Position numbers and translations under genes: made by a program. A stretch of DNA of 64,000 nucleotides from Rummeliibacillus sp044763875 (GTDB lineage Bacteria; Bacillota; Bacilli; Bacillales_A; Planococcaceae), in contig NZ_JBIWGZ010000001.1 in the NCBI RefSeq assembly GCF_044763875.1, positions 868,001 to 932,000 on the forward strand. Reading direction: 5' to 3'. The notes below the pieces were generated by a model that searched no databases, was not told where the DNA came from, and worked only from the letters and a program-made list of their open reading frames with translations. Positions 1 through 8,344 of the stretch are shown here, one piece after another (position 1 is the stretch's first letter; the number at the start of each line of letters is the position of its first letter).

Positions 1-7
1 ATGAGTT

Positions 8-1000
8 TTACTTATGAACCGCTTCCTTTTTCGTCTTATTTTCCTCTTTGATTTCTTTTTCCTTTAAAACAAAACTGAGCAAATCCAATGCCAGCCTTGC
101 TCCTACTTGACCAGTCATTCCTGAAGAATCATAAGGAGGGGCTACCTCAACTAAATCAAAACCAATGACATTTCCTCTTTCCGCAATTCCTTCAAGCAAT
201 TCATTGACTTCATCGTAAATAAACCCACCTGGCGAAGGGGTACCCGTTCCAGGTGCGACAGAAGGGTCTAAACCATCAATATCAATGGTGATATAATATT
301 TTTCGCCTTTTGGAAGCAACTCCAAAACATTCTCAAATCCCATTTTTCTCATTTTCCTAGGAGATAAGATGACACTTCCATATTCACGAGCTGCATCCAC
401 GTCTTCTTTTAAGCTACTACTAATTCCTCGGATACCAAACTGAAAAATTTTTTGAACATGATCCATTTCTGATAGCCTACGGATACAGCTACCGTGTCCA
501 TATCGCTGCCCAGAACGATGGTCCGCCCAATCTAAATGAGCATCAATTTGTATTACATGAAAAGGCCCTAACTCTTCTAAGGCCTTTCCAACAGGAATTG
601 TAATCGAGTGATCGCCACCTAACACAACGGGCATGGCACCTTTTGAGACGATTTTTCTAACTGCTTCTTCAGTATTTTCATGACACTGCATAATGTCACC
701 ATGAACCATATCAACATCACCACAATCCACAACTTTCCATTTTGGTCCCAGGTACATAATATCTTTTTCAATATCGTAGGCACCGTTTAACCCAAAGCTA
801 TAAAGAGTTGAGCCTTCACGAATTCCTCTTGGTCCCATCCTTGCACCCGATTTCCACTGGGTACCCATATCATTTGGAACCCCAATAACCGCTACATCGG
901 CATCAAGTTGCTCTAAATCGGAACAAACGGGATATTTACCAAATGTGCAGATTCCCGTAAAAGGTAAGTTTAAAAACTGCTTGTCATCTTGTTTATTCAT
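8..1000 (-). CDS. Ureohydrolase of the agmatinase family
   Basis: A 330-residue Mn-dependent ureohydrolase that would remove urea from a guanidino compound such as agmatine or guanidinobutyrate in the cytoplasm. The binuclear metal ligands are visible: GGDHS around residues 128-132, DAHLD at 153-157, and the IDIDGLDP stretch with D240 and D242. Length is close to that of agmatinases and guanidinobutyrases. The ATG is preceded by a strong AAAGGGGGC site. A sigma-54-type promoter lies directly upstream and the next gene encodes a sigma-54 activator, which fits inducible catabolism of arginine-derived guanidino compounds. The family contains agmatinases, guanidinobutyrases, guanidinopropionases and guanidine hydrolases, so the substrate is not fixed by sequence. 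Family assignment is firm, substrate is inference. Confidence 0.9.
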   Translation of the reverse strand: MNKQDDKQFLNLPFTGICTFGKYPVCSDLEQLDADVAVIGVPNDMGTQWKSGARMGPRGIREGSTLYSFGLNGAYDIEKDIMYLGPKWKVVDCGDVDMVHGDIMQCHENTEEAVRKIVSKGAMPVVLGGDHSITIPVGKALEELGPFHVIQIDAHLDWADHRSGQRYGHGSCIRRLSEMDHVQKIFQFGIRGISSSLKEDVDAAREYGSVILSPRKMRKMGFENVLELLPKGEKYYITIDIDGLDPSVAPGTGTPSPGGFIYDEVNELLEGIAERGNVIGFDLVEVAPPYDSSGMTGQVGARLALDLLSFVLKEKEIKEENKTKKEAVHK

Positions 1001-1037
1001 GTAAATTGCCCCCTTTAAGTTTTCTGCTAAATTTTAT

Positions 1038-1053
1038 TGCAACTTTCATGCCA
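1038..1053 (-). promoter_or_regulatory. Sigma-54 (-24/-12) promoter of the ureohydrolase gene
   Basis: The minus strand reads TGGCAT-GAAAG-TTGCA. It has GG and GC elements exactly 12 bp apart, matching the sigma-54 consensus TGGCAC-N5-TTGCA in all but one position. It lies about 40 bp before the ureohydrolase ATG, and the neighbouring gene encodes a sigma-54 activator. Confidence 0.85.
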
Positions 1054-1070
1054 AACACTTAAGAGAGTGA

Positions 1071-1089
1071 TTAGCAATGAGTTTGCCAA
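1071..1089. promoter_or_regulatory. Candidate activator-binding dyad next to the sigma-54 promoter
   Basis: TTAGCAA-N5-TTGCCAA is an inverted repeat with six of seven pairs. It lies 18-36 bp upstream of the -24 element in the spacer between activator and target gene. Position and symmetry suggest an enhancer for the adjacent Fis-type activator. The distance is shorter than the usual 80-150 bp, so this is inference. Confidence 0.5.
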
Positions 1090-1120
1090 GTATCTATTAC
1101 AACTAGTAGAAAAATTATAG

Positions 1121-2494
1121 TCAATAATGACTACCCTTTTGAACATATTTTCTAATTTTCCGATTGGCAGTAGACTGACTAATTCCTAATTTTTCAGCAA
1201 GCTTAATGCTACTGGGATATTTCTGAAACATTCTATTAATATATTCCTTTTCTAAAGTTTCGATATAATCGTCTAGCAGTAATTCTTTTGAATTCAAGCT
1301 CATGACATTACCATCCCCTTCGTCTTCTTCCTCAAATTCAATTTCATTACTGCTTGAAGTGATCACTTTTTTTTCAATATAGTTTCTCAATTCTCTAACA
1401 TTGCCTGGCCAGCTTTGTTGATTAAGCCATGCAATCATTCTCGGTGTGAAATACTTAGTCATTCTATATTTACGGTTCATCTCTTCTGTTATCTCGTATA
1501 TTAGAGGAATAATTTCTTCCTTCCGCTCCCTAAGTGGTGGAATCTCAATTTTTACGACATTGATCCGATAATATAAATCTTCTCGAAATTTTCTCTCTTT
1601 GATTAAGTTCTCTAGGTTTTGATTCGTCGCGCAAATGATTCTGCATTTCACCTCAATTTTTTTTCTTCCCCCTAGTCTCATTAACGTTTGATTTTGCAGA
1701 ACGGAGAGTAATTTAACTTGAAGATTCATAGGCAGTTCGCCAATTTCATCGAGGAACAAAGTCCCTTCCCCAGCTGCCTCAAAATAACCTTTTTTGCCAC
1801 CTTTCTTCGATCCGGTAAAGGCACCTTCTTCGTATCCAAAAAGCTCTGACTCAAATAGAGATTCTGGGATTGCCCCACAATTCACCTCAATAAAAGGATT
1901 TTTTTCTCTGTCTGACATTTGATGAATCATTTGTGCAATATGGTTTTTGCCAACTCCTGATTCCCCATCCAATAGCACAGTAACGCCCAGTTTTGCCACC
2001 CTGGACGCGACATCAAAAACCTTTTCCATTTTTCTGTTCCTTAGTAAGAAGGTATTTACCGATTGCTTCTTTAATTCGGCGATTTCCTTTTGATAGGATT
2101 GCAGTGCTTTGGCCACCTGCTCATTTTCTTTTTTTAGGTATTCAAATTCTGTAACGTCCCTGGAAACACTCATTGCCCCTGTCAATTCGCCTGAAGAATC
2201 ATAAATGGGATAACCAGAAATAATGAGTTTCCTGCCATGCTTCGTTTCCTGGATGAAAGTATCTTTTTTCTTGGTACGCAGGACATTAGCAATGACGGAT
2301 GGCGAAAATATTCCCTTCTTTTCTAAATCGAAAATATTATGATGGACAATTTGATCACAAGGAATACCAAACACTTTTTCAGTAGATTGACTCGTATATA
2401 GAACCATTCCTGATGCATTTGCTATAAATATTTCATCAAACGAATGCGCTAATACATAATTTAAAAGAATTGAATCATTCAAAGTTCCCTTCAT
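1121..2494 (-). CDS. Sigma-54-dependent activator, PAS + AAA+ + Fis-type HTH (RocR-like)
   Basis: An enhancer-binding protein of about 457 residues, the same size and plan as RocR. An N-terminal PAS domain occupies roughly residues 10-120. The central AAA+ domain, about 155-390, has a Walker A GESGVGKN, a sigma-54 contact loop GAFTGS (a known variant of GAFTGA), and LFLDEIGE as Walker B. A C-terminal Fis-type helix-turn-helix ends in LGISQSTANRKIRKY. The start is the ATG at 2494, six bases after AGGTG; a GTG three codons earlier overlaps that site. It lies just upstream of, and on the same strand as, the ureohydrolase, whose promoter is sigma-54 type. The likely ligand, an arginine metabolite, is sensed by the PAS domain (inference). 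Confidence 0.9.
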   Translation of the reverse strand: MKGTLNDSILLNYVLAHSFDEIFIANASGMVLYTSQSTEKVFGIPCDQIVHHNIFDLEKKGIFSPSVIANVLRTKKKDTFIQETKHGRKLIISGYPIYDSSGELTGAMSVSRDVTEFEYLKKENEQVAKALQSYQKEIAELKKQSVNTFLLRNRKMEKVFDVASRVAKLGVTVLLDGESGVGKNHIAQMIHQMSDREKNPFIEVNCGAIPESLFESELFGYEEGAFTGSKKGGKKGYFEAAGEGTLFLDEIGELPMNLQVKLLSVLQNQTLMRLGGRKKIEVKCRIICATNQNLENLIKERKFREDLYYRINVVKIEIPPLRERKEEIIPLIYEITEEMNRKYRMTKYFTPRMIAWLNQQSWPGNVRELRNYIEKKVITSSSNEIEFEEEDEGDGNVMSLNSKELLLDDYIETLEKEYINRMFQKYPSSIKLAEKLGISQSTANRKIRKYVQKGSHY

Positions 2495-2503
2495 ATTCAT
2501 CAC

Positions 2504-2844
2504 CTAGTCATTTTTGATATAATCATAGTCAAATTTGATTAAATATTCAAATTATTCAGATTATTATTTTGATATAATTACATAAATAATCCGGATATCT
2601 ATAAAAAAATCAACGAAATCAGCTTGTTTTCGTCGATTTTAATCTTATTAGGCATGAAAACTTATTTTGAAGAAATATGTAAGCTATTCCTATCGAATAG
2701 GAGGTTTTAACATATTAGATTATAAATTTGTTGCAGTATAAGTTAAGCGCTCCTTTCGCATTAATAGAAAATGGCTGTCAAACCAAATTCAAAAGCAAAA
2801 GGAGCGCTCTTTCTATTTCACTCTATATAATTTATTTTCAAACT
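2504..2844. other. Spacer with a GCGC-type long inverted repeat
   Basis: About 340 bases without a gene. It holds the leader of the activator gene. It also holds an 11-bp perfect inverted repeat, AGCGCTCCTTT at 2746-2756 with its complement at 2798-2808, separated by a 41-base loop. No strong T-run follows on either strand, so a terminator role is unclear. Confidence 0.5.
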
Positions 2845-3040
2845 TCAGATTTGAATGTTCGCTACAGACGGCGCTTTCCACGGGCTTGACTTCAATCTCC
2901 TCGTCACTATGTTCCTGCGGGGCTTTCAGCTCAAGCTTTTCCCGTAGGAGTCGCCGTCTTTCGCTTCACAAGGAACAAAATCGGATAAAATTAAATGTTC
3001 TTATATTTTATATTGATTTTGCATTATGAAATTGATGCAT
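2845..3040 (+). repeat. Family A modular hairpin repeat, copy A1
   Basis: The core runs from AGACGGCG at 2866 to CGCCGTCT at 2959. These ends pair perfectly, and inside them CGGG/CCCG and CTTGA/TCAAG also pair. A second inner stem is TCCTGCGGG/CCCGTAGGA. The core matches copies at 15.6 and 18.1 kb almost base for base. AT-rich flanks are shared too, mainly downstream to about 3040. It lies behind the stop of the ProP-type gene, in opposite orientation to it. Confidence 0.85.
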
Positions 3041-3052
3041 TTATATAAAAAA

Positions 3053-4510
3053 TCACATTGATTCTTTTGTTTGAGAAGATTCTTTTAACATCGGTAACTC
3101 TTCGTGCCACCAAAGAGCTTCTTCTGGATCTTGTTTCATGACTTCACGAACTTCTTTTTTCGTTTCGACTGTAGGGTACGAACCTTTTAAAGCACGACCT
3201 GAAGTTTGAACGAATAATAGACTAAAGACGATTAAACCGATAACACTTATAGCAGCTAAATAATAAGCTGGTGCAAGTGGGTCGCCTGTGATGTGTACCA
3301 AATAAGAAGCTACAAGTGGTGTTGTACCACCGAAAATTGAAACAGAAACATTAAATGTTAAAGCTAAGGCACGATAACGAACGTCTGAAAAGAACAGACT
3401 TGGTAATAGAGAAGGTAGTGTCCCTTCATAGAAACTTAATAAGAAACCAAGTAAGAAGACACCAGCAAAAATAAAACCAACATGTCCATTCCCAATTAAC
3501 ATAAAGGCTGGAATTGACAAGAATGTTAAACCAATTAAGCCCAATTGAACAATCCGCTTGTTACCATATTTGTCAGAAAGACGACCAGCAAACAACGCTA
3601 ACGGAATCATTAGTGTCATAACAATTAGTAGAATAATTAAGCTTGTTGTATCATCTACACCTAATACTTCTGTTAAGTAAGATGGCATGTACGACAATAC
3701 CATATAGTTTGTAATATTAAAGAACGCTACGATCACAACACTTAAAAGTAAATCTTTTTTATAATGTTTTAAGATTTCTTTAAATGTAAGTGGTTCTTCC
3801 TCACCTTCTTGTTGCGCCTGTTCCATTTCTTCAAAAACAGGAGATTCATCTAAATGGCGACGTAAATATAGACCAACAAGACCAATTGGTGCAGCGATTA
3901 GGAATGGAATACGCCAGCCCCAAGCGTGCATTTGTGCATCAGATAATGCAAAAGTTAAAATCGTTACTAAAGCAGAAGCGGCAATGAAACCAGCTAATGT
4001 ACCAATTTCTAAACCACTACCAAGTGTACCGCGTTTCTTGTCGGGAGAAGATTCAGCGATATAAACCATCGCACCTGAATATTCACCGCCTGTTGAGAAA
4101 CCTTGAATCATACGAGCAGCCAATAATAGAATTGGTGCCCAAACGCCAATTTGTTGGTACGTTGGCAGTAAACCAATTAATAAAGTTGAAACAGCCATCA
4201 AAATAATAGTTGTACTTAACACTATTTTTCGACCGTGTTTATCACCAATTTTAGCAAAGAATATACCGCCAAGAGGGCGTACTAAGAAGGCGGCAGCAAA
4301 TGTACCGAATGTTAAGACTAGTTGAAGTCCACTGTTATCAACGCCAGCGAAGAATTGCTGACTTAAAATAACAGCTAAATATGCATAAAGACCAAAGTCA
4401 AACCATTCCATTGCATTACCGATACTTGTGGCGACTACAGCCTTTCGTGCTTTCTTTGAACTTACTATATTAATATCTTGAGGTTCAATTTCTAAATTGT
4501 TTTGTTGCAT
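3053..4510 (-). CDS. proP: MFS metabolite:H+ symporter, ProP-type
   Basis: A 485-residue, 12-helix transporter of the metabolite:proton symporter branch of the MFS, the group of ProP, KgtP and ShiA. Typical signatures are the NAMEWFDFGLY start of helix 1, RPLGG at the loop 2-3 border, GDKHGRK, and QGFSTGGEYSGA in helix 4-5. It would import small zwitterions or dicarboxylates with protons, most likely proline or betaine. An AAAGGAGC site sits about 11 bases before the ATG. It appears to be a single-gene unit. The substrate is inferred from overall resemblance; the C-terminal coiled coil of E. coli ProP is not evident, so osmosensing is not claimed. Confidence 0.8.
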   Translation of the reverse strand: MQQNNLEIEPQDINIVSSKKARKAVVATSIGNAMEWFDFGLYAYLAVILSQQFFAGVDNSGLQLVLTFGTFAAAFLVRPLGGIFFAKIGDKHGRKIVLSTTIILMAVSTLLIGLLPTYQQIGVWAPILLLAARMIQGFSTGGEYSGAMVYIAESSPDKKRGTLGSGLEIGTLAGFIAASALVTILTFALSDAQMHAWGWRIPFLIAAPIGLVGLYLRRHLDESPVFEEMEQAQQEGEEEPLTFKEILKHYKKDLLLSVVIVAFFNITNYMVLSYMPSYLTEVLGVDDTTSLIILLIVMTLMIPLALFAGRLSDKYGNKRIVQLGLIGLTFLSIPAFMLIGNGHVGFIFAGVFLLGFLLSFYEGTLPSLLPSLFFSDVRYRALALTFNVSVSIFGGTTPLVASYLVHITGDPLAPAYYLAAISVIGLIVFSLLFVQTSGRALKGSYPTVETKKEVREVMKQDPEEALWWHEELPMLKESSQTKESM

Positions 4511-4870
4511 ACTCTAGAACAGCTCCTTTAATGGTTTGCTATTTTCGAGGACTGCAAAAGATTTGAAAAACATTGTTGGATAATAAAATAGCGGAAAAAA
4601 CAACAATTTAATCTTTTAAAAGCCCAAATTATTTTGTTGTCGACGTATTGATTACCTGAGGTTTTTAATGTGGAGTAAAAATTTTTACACTCTAAGTATA
4701 TTCAGATTGGATGTATTATGTCAACTAATTAGCATAGAGCGACAAATATTTAGTATAATTACAAGCCCTTCAAAGAGAAAAATAATCTTAAATAAAAGTT
4801 TAGTTTTACTAATAGATTTTAAGTATTATTGATTCAATTTTATTTAATATGTAATAGAATATTGAATAAG

Positions 4871-4904
4871 TAAAACCCTAGAAATCCAAAGGTCTCTAGG
4901 GCTT
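4871..4904 (-). terminator. Rho-independent terminator of the 71-residue membrane protein gene
   Basis: CCCTAGA and TCTAGGG pair around a 12-base loop. On the minus strand the stem is followed by TTTTA. It lies three bases beyond the end of the small membrane protein gene. Confidence 0.8.
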
Positions 4905-4906
4905 TA

Positions 4907-5122
4907 TTATATATTTACCTCTTTTTTCTTTTTGGTTTGTTTATGTCTATAAAGAAGTTTACGACCTGTTAGAGAAATCAGGAATAAGATCAGTATTAGT
5001 ACTAAAATTTGCATATATGATAAATTAAAATATTTAGCACCTGTAACAATTAAAAGTGTAGAAATCGTACCTTTTACAATGAAAAAAATAACAATCCATA
5101 ACCCGCCTTTTTTCCAGTTCAT
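4907..5122 (-). CDS. Small two-helix membrane protein, unknown
   Basis: A 71-residue protein I do not recognise. Two hydrophobic helices, about residues 7-28 and 33-52, are followed by a very basic tail (RHKQTKKKKE), so the C-terminus is probably cytoplasmic. AGGAAGG stands in front of the ATG and a terminator follows directly, making it a single-gene unit. Coding support comes from the ribosome site, the helix pattern and the matched terminator; no function is proposed. Confidence 0.6.
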   Translation of the reverse strand: MNWKKGGLWIVIFFIVKGTISTLLIVTGAKYFNLSYMQILVLILILFLISLTGRKLLYRHKQTKKKKEVNI

Positions 5123-5311
5123 TATTTATTTTATTCCTTCCTACGTTTAAATTCATAAAAAAATCAGTGATAATTCTTGAAAGTGTCACTTTAATGAAAA
5201 TCTATTACATTAATAAAAAAGTAGATTTTTTCACAAAAATTATCTCCAATTAAATGTGACTACTTCATAATAATTGAAAATGATATTCATTGTCAATTTC
5301 ATTTAATATTT

Positions 5312-5443
5312 TTAATTCCGAGCGTCTCCATCCCAATACTTTCTAATAAGTTCAATACATTCTGAACCACGCGGACCCTTCCCATCCAAATCTCCCAAAC
5401 AAAATATCTGATCCAGACCACGTTTTTCAATATCCTTTAGCAT
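5312..5443 (-). pseudogene. Fragment of a metallophosphoesterase
   Basis: A 43-codon open stretch reads DIEKRGLDQIFCLGDLDGKGP and continues to a stop. This is the LGDxxGKGP metal-site block of a calcineurin-like phosphoesterase. The preceding SDIHGN block and the whole C-terminal half with its GNHD and histidine blocks are missing. It is an internal remnant and cannot encode an enzyme. Confidence 0.7.
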
Positions 5444-5474
5444 TGATTCTCAAATATCTCTAGTCTTTAAAGAC

Positions 5475-5502
5475 TAAAAAGGAATAGGTTTTCACCTATC
5501 CC
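5475..5502 (-). terminator. Terminator of the SH3 protein gene
   Basis: GGGATAGGT and ACCTATTCC pair around a short loop on the minus strand, followed by five T residues. It lies just past the stop of the SH3-domain gene. Confidence 0.85.
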
Positions 5503-5507
5503 TTCAA

Positions 5508-6026
5508 TTAACCATGATACCAACCTGTTTTACAGTTTATGTTCTCAAATGGATACCATTTTCCCTTACCATCAAATTGGATATACATAATATAAAAATT
5601 TGTTTCATACTTAGATTTCACTAATTTCGTTTTATCTTTATTAGATACATTCTGGTTTTTCTTAATGTCTTTAATGGTTTTCGATTTTACTCCTGGTACC
5701 CAACTATAAGGATTAGTAAACGTAAGTTCATGTGTTTTTACCCAACCATACTTCTTACCATACTTAATTTTAGACCAACCATATTGTTGATAAGAATACC
5801 AATTTTCTTGATCTTTACCGATTGGAACACCTGCATATACTTTAACCGATGTGCCTAACTTAATTTTCCCCAACGTCTTATATGATGTACCTGGTGATGT
5901 TTTTACTGTAAGATTTTTAGAAGCATATGCTTTGTCATAACTTGCAGCTTGGCTGTTTATATTATTAGAAAATATTAATGTAATGATAATGCCAATAGCG
6001 ATAAGAGAAGAAATAATTCTTTTCAT
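5508..6026 (-). CDS. Secreted bacterial SH3-domain protein
   Basis: A protein of 172 residues with a signal peptide (MKRIISS, a hydrophobic core, then SQAAS near residue 28), so it is exported. Residues about 30-95 form an SH3b/YgiM-type fold, with LTVKTSPGTSYKTLGKIK and the WSKIKYGKKYGWV end strand; such domains bind cell-wall peptides. The C-terminal part shows no known catalytic domain. The ATG at 6026 is chosen because GGGAG lies eight bases before it; the in-frame TTG at 6041 overlaps that site. Its own terminator makes it a single-gene unit. Probably a wall-associated accessory protein (inference). Confidence 0.8.
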   Translation of the reverse strand: MKRIISSLIAIGIIITLIFSNNINSQAASYDKAYASKNLTVKTSPGTSYKTLGKIKLGTSVKVYAGVPIGKDQENWYSYQQYGWSKIKYGKKYGWVKTHELTFTNPYSWVPGVKSKTIKDIKKNQNVSNKDKTKLVKSKYETNFYIMYIQFDGKGKWYPFENINCKTGWYHG

Positions 6027-6400
6027 TACTAAAACTCCCAACTTTTTAATATATTAGAATTTTATATCAATTCTTTTATATTTACAAACTATCATTAAAA
6101 AATGCACTACATTTAGTCAAACAGAAGTGAACCCAATAAGTGGTGCATTTTAATTTATCTTATTAAGAGTTACAACCGATTTTGGGTTACTTTGCAACTA
6201 TCCCATTACGGCCAGCTGCTTTTACCCATTTACGAAGGTCTGGTCATACACTTCTATATCAAAATGAGTAAGCTCTAAATCATCTACATAACTCCATTAC
6301 AAATGAGTCGTATCATTTTTTATATAATTTTTACCTCAATGTATTTCCAATTCACTCTCCCACTATAAGCTGTTCCACTATCACCTTTCCACATTTGCTG

Positions 6401-6445
6401 CCTTCCTTATAATCATTATTTTGCGGGATACACTCCACACTTGTG
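6401..6445 (-). pseudogene. Remnant of a second DUF3139-type gene end
   Basis: The block closely matches the last codons and 3' flank of the DUF3139 gene at 10.98-11.34 kb. Both encode SVECIPQ on the minus strand, and both have CCTTCC and ATAATCATTATT next to it. Nothing upstream is open, so only the tail of a former paralogue survives. Confidence 0.6.
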
Positions 6446-6628
6446 GTGTATATCTGGCAAAAATAGATGTTGGCGTGGTTTATAGACAATAGACGAACGG
6501 TTCTATTACAGTAGGATATTGGTGGGTTTAATTATATAGCCCTCGATTCCTATTTCAATTAAAATACTTGGAAGTTTTACTTGAAAGTTTTGTTGATCAA
6601 GTTGTAAATTTAACATTTTAAAGTAAGA

Positions 6629-6657
6629 GCATTTCTTTGTAATGAGAAATGCTTTTT
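6629..6657 (+). terminator. Orphan terminator hairpin
   Basis: GCATTTCT and AGAAATGC pair around eight bases and are followed by TTTTT on the plus strand. No intact plus-strand gene precedes it, so it probably belonged to a lost gene. Confidence 0.65.
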
Positions 6658-6776
6658 ATTTATGTCAAAATTAAAAGGATATTTCAATAACAATAATAAT
6701 ATAATAAAAAACAATATGAATTTATTGTGAAACGATAAATAGCGTGTTAAAATCATGTTGTCATTAAATATGTGAG

Positions 6777-7271
6777 GTGTTTTTAATAAATGTTAAACGA
6801 GGTTCAACCACTTTCTTAAAGGTAATTGTTTTTTTTGCTGGAATTGCAGTGCTTGCTTTTTGTATCTATTGGTTGCCTGGGATAGCCGTTAGAGATGCAA
6901 GGGTACATCCAGATACGGCTTACTTCCTAATCCCCTTTTTAATATGCGCATACGGATTCTTTATTACGTTTTCTGTTGTGTTGTATCAAACATTTAAACT
7001 ATTAACCTATATCGAAAGGAACAATGCTTTCTCTGAGTTATCCCTTAAATCTTTGAAGGTTATAAAGAAATGTACTTTTGCAGTCATTTTCTTCATTGTG
7101 TTAGGGATAGTAAGCTTAATGATACTTGCTAAAGTTACAGGTGACGATGCAGCAGGTCCAATATCACTAAGTCTAATGGGTATTTTAGTGACAAGTACCA
7201 TTGCAACTTTTGTAAGTGTTCTTCAAAAACTAATTAAAAATTGCCTAGAAAAAAATGAAATAAAAATGTGA
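6777..7271 (+). CDS. DUF2975 membrane protein (first of a pair)
   Basis: A 164-residue protein with four hydrophobic helices (about 15-35, 50-72, 95-118 and 130-150) and a YIERNNAFSELSLKSLK loop typical of DUF2975. It starts a three-gene unit with a second DUF2975 protein and a small Cro/CI-type regulator, an arrangement common in Firmicutes. The start is uncertain: the GTG at 6777 lies inside GAGGTG, the best ribosome site, and the only in-frame codon at normal spacing is ATA at 6786. The paralogue has the same GAGGTG leader and starts on TTG. Function is unknown; a membrane sensor partner of the regulator is inference. Confidence 0.75.
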   Translation: MFLINVKRGSTTFLKVIVFFAGIAVLAFCIYWLPGIAVRDARVHPDTAYFLIPFLICAYGFFITFSVVLYQTFKLLTYIERNNAFSELSLKSLKVIKKCTFAVIFFIVLGIVSLMILAKVTGDDAAGPISLSLMGILVTSTIATFVSVLQKLIKNCLEKNEIKM

Positions 7272-7281
7272 GGTGTTTATT

Positions 7282-7761
7282 TTGAGAGAAGTCACAACAT
7301 TGTTTTTAAAAATTGCTGTTTTTATTATAGGACTACCGGTTCTTGCTTTATGTATATTTTTAGTTCCCCATATGGCGAATTTCGCAGCAAAATTGTATCC
7401 AAATATTGCCCCAATGAAATATCTCGTTTTCATCGTGATGTATGGTGCAGCTGTGCCTTTTTACTTTGCTCTCTATCAGACTCTCAATCTTTTACGGTAC
7501 ATTGACGAGAACAAAGCGTTCTCGGAATTATCTGTAAAGGCGTTAAAGAACATAAAGTGCTGTGCGATTACAATTAGTGGTTTGTATGTATTAGGTTTGC
7601 CACTCTTCCATTTTATAGCAAAGAAAGTTGACCCTCCAATTGGATTAATGGGAATCATCATCATTTTCACTTCGTTGGTTATCGCCGTTTTTGCTGCTAT
7701 CCTCCAACGGCTGCTACAAGAAGCGATTAACATAAAATCAGAAAATGATTTGACGGTCTGA
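7282..7761 (+). CDS. DUF2975 membrane protein (second of a pair)
   Basis: A protein of about 159 residues with four helices, paralogous to the gene before it: the same central YIDENKAFSELSVKALK loop and helix order. The TTG at 7282 is taken as start because GAGGTG lies six bases upstream; an earlier in-frame GTG is part of that site. It begins 10 bases after the previous stop and ends 10 bases before the regulator start, so the three genes form one transcript. Function unknown; divergence of the pair suggests a two-subunit membrane unit (inference). Confidence 0.75.
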   Translation: MREVTTLFLKIAVFIIGLPVLALCIFLVPHMANFAAKLYPNIAPMKYLVFIVMYGAAVPFYFALYQTLNLLRYIDENKAFSELSVKALKNIKCCAITISGLYVLGLPLFHFIAKKVDPPIGLMGIIIIFTSLVIAVFAAILQRLLQEAINIKSENDLTV

Positions 7762-7771
7762 GGTGGAGGAT

Positions 7772-7990
7772 ATGGCAATTATTATTAATATTGATGTGAT
7801 GTTAGCAAAACGAAAAATGAGCGTAACCGAGCTTTCGGAGAGGGTTGGAATTACTATGGCGAATCTTTCTATTCTGAAAAATGGGAAAGCAAAAGCGGTT
7901 CGTTTTTCAACATTAGAAGCGATATGTAAGACTTTGGAGTGTCAGCCAGGTGATGTTTTGGAATACAAAAGTGACGAAGACACACAATAA
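7772..7990 (+). CDS. Small Cro/CI-type HTH regulator (YozG-like)
   Basis: A 72-residue protein made almost entirely of a helix-turn-helix: LAKRKMSVTELSERVGIT, then ANLSILKNGKAKAVRFSTLEAICKTLECQPGDVLEY. This is the YozG-like group that accompanies DUF2975 proteins. The ATG at 7772 follows AGGTGGAGG; a GTG three codons earlier overlaps it. Last gene of the DUF2975 unit, probably controlling it. Confidence 0.85.
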   Translation: MAIIINIDVMLAKRKMSVTELSERVGITMANLSILKNGKAKAVRFSTLEAICKTLECQPGDVLEYKSDEDTQ

Positions 7991-8344
7991 TAACAGACAA
8001 CAAATTTATATATCGGGAGTTGATAAAGAATTTAAGGGATCCATATTTTATCCCCGTATATACTTTTTTTGTCATTACCTAAGAGCTTAATATGCCACTA
8101 AATGTATTAGCAGCTTTAGCATTATCTTTTGGAGTTATGGAGAAGAAAGTTGCTAGAAATAATATGAAAATTAATGAAAGTTTAAATGTTCGCATCATAA
8201 GATTTTAACCTGTGACCAACCAACATTAAACATCCATAACTCCTTAAAATATAAAAACGACTTATCTAAAATTATGCGCAATCGATACTTCAAAATCCGA
8301 ATGAATCATTACTTCTTCTTTTAGTTCTTCTATTCCTATAAATC

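Larger units (their letters stand above)
6042..6776. other. Degraded spacer
   Basis: No complete gene. The stretch holds an inverted repeat (AAATGCAC near 6100, complement at 6143-6150), short open fragments around 6160-6290 that I could not assign, a remnant of a DUF3139-type gene end near 6401-6445, and a plus-strand terminator at 6629-6657. The pattern suggests gene decay. Confidence 0.5.

Noticed and set aside
3790..4206. Two plus-strand frames opposite the ProP-type gene
   Set aside because: They are shadows of a clearly coding membrane protein on the other strand.
8082..8207. 41-codon frame starting MPLNVLAALALSFGVMEKK
   Set aside because: No ribosome site before the ATG and no recognisable family; too weak to call.
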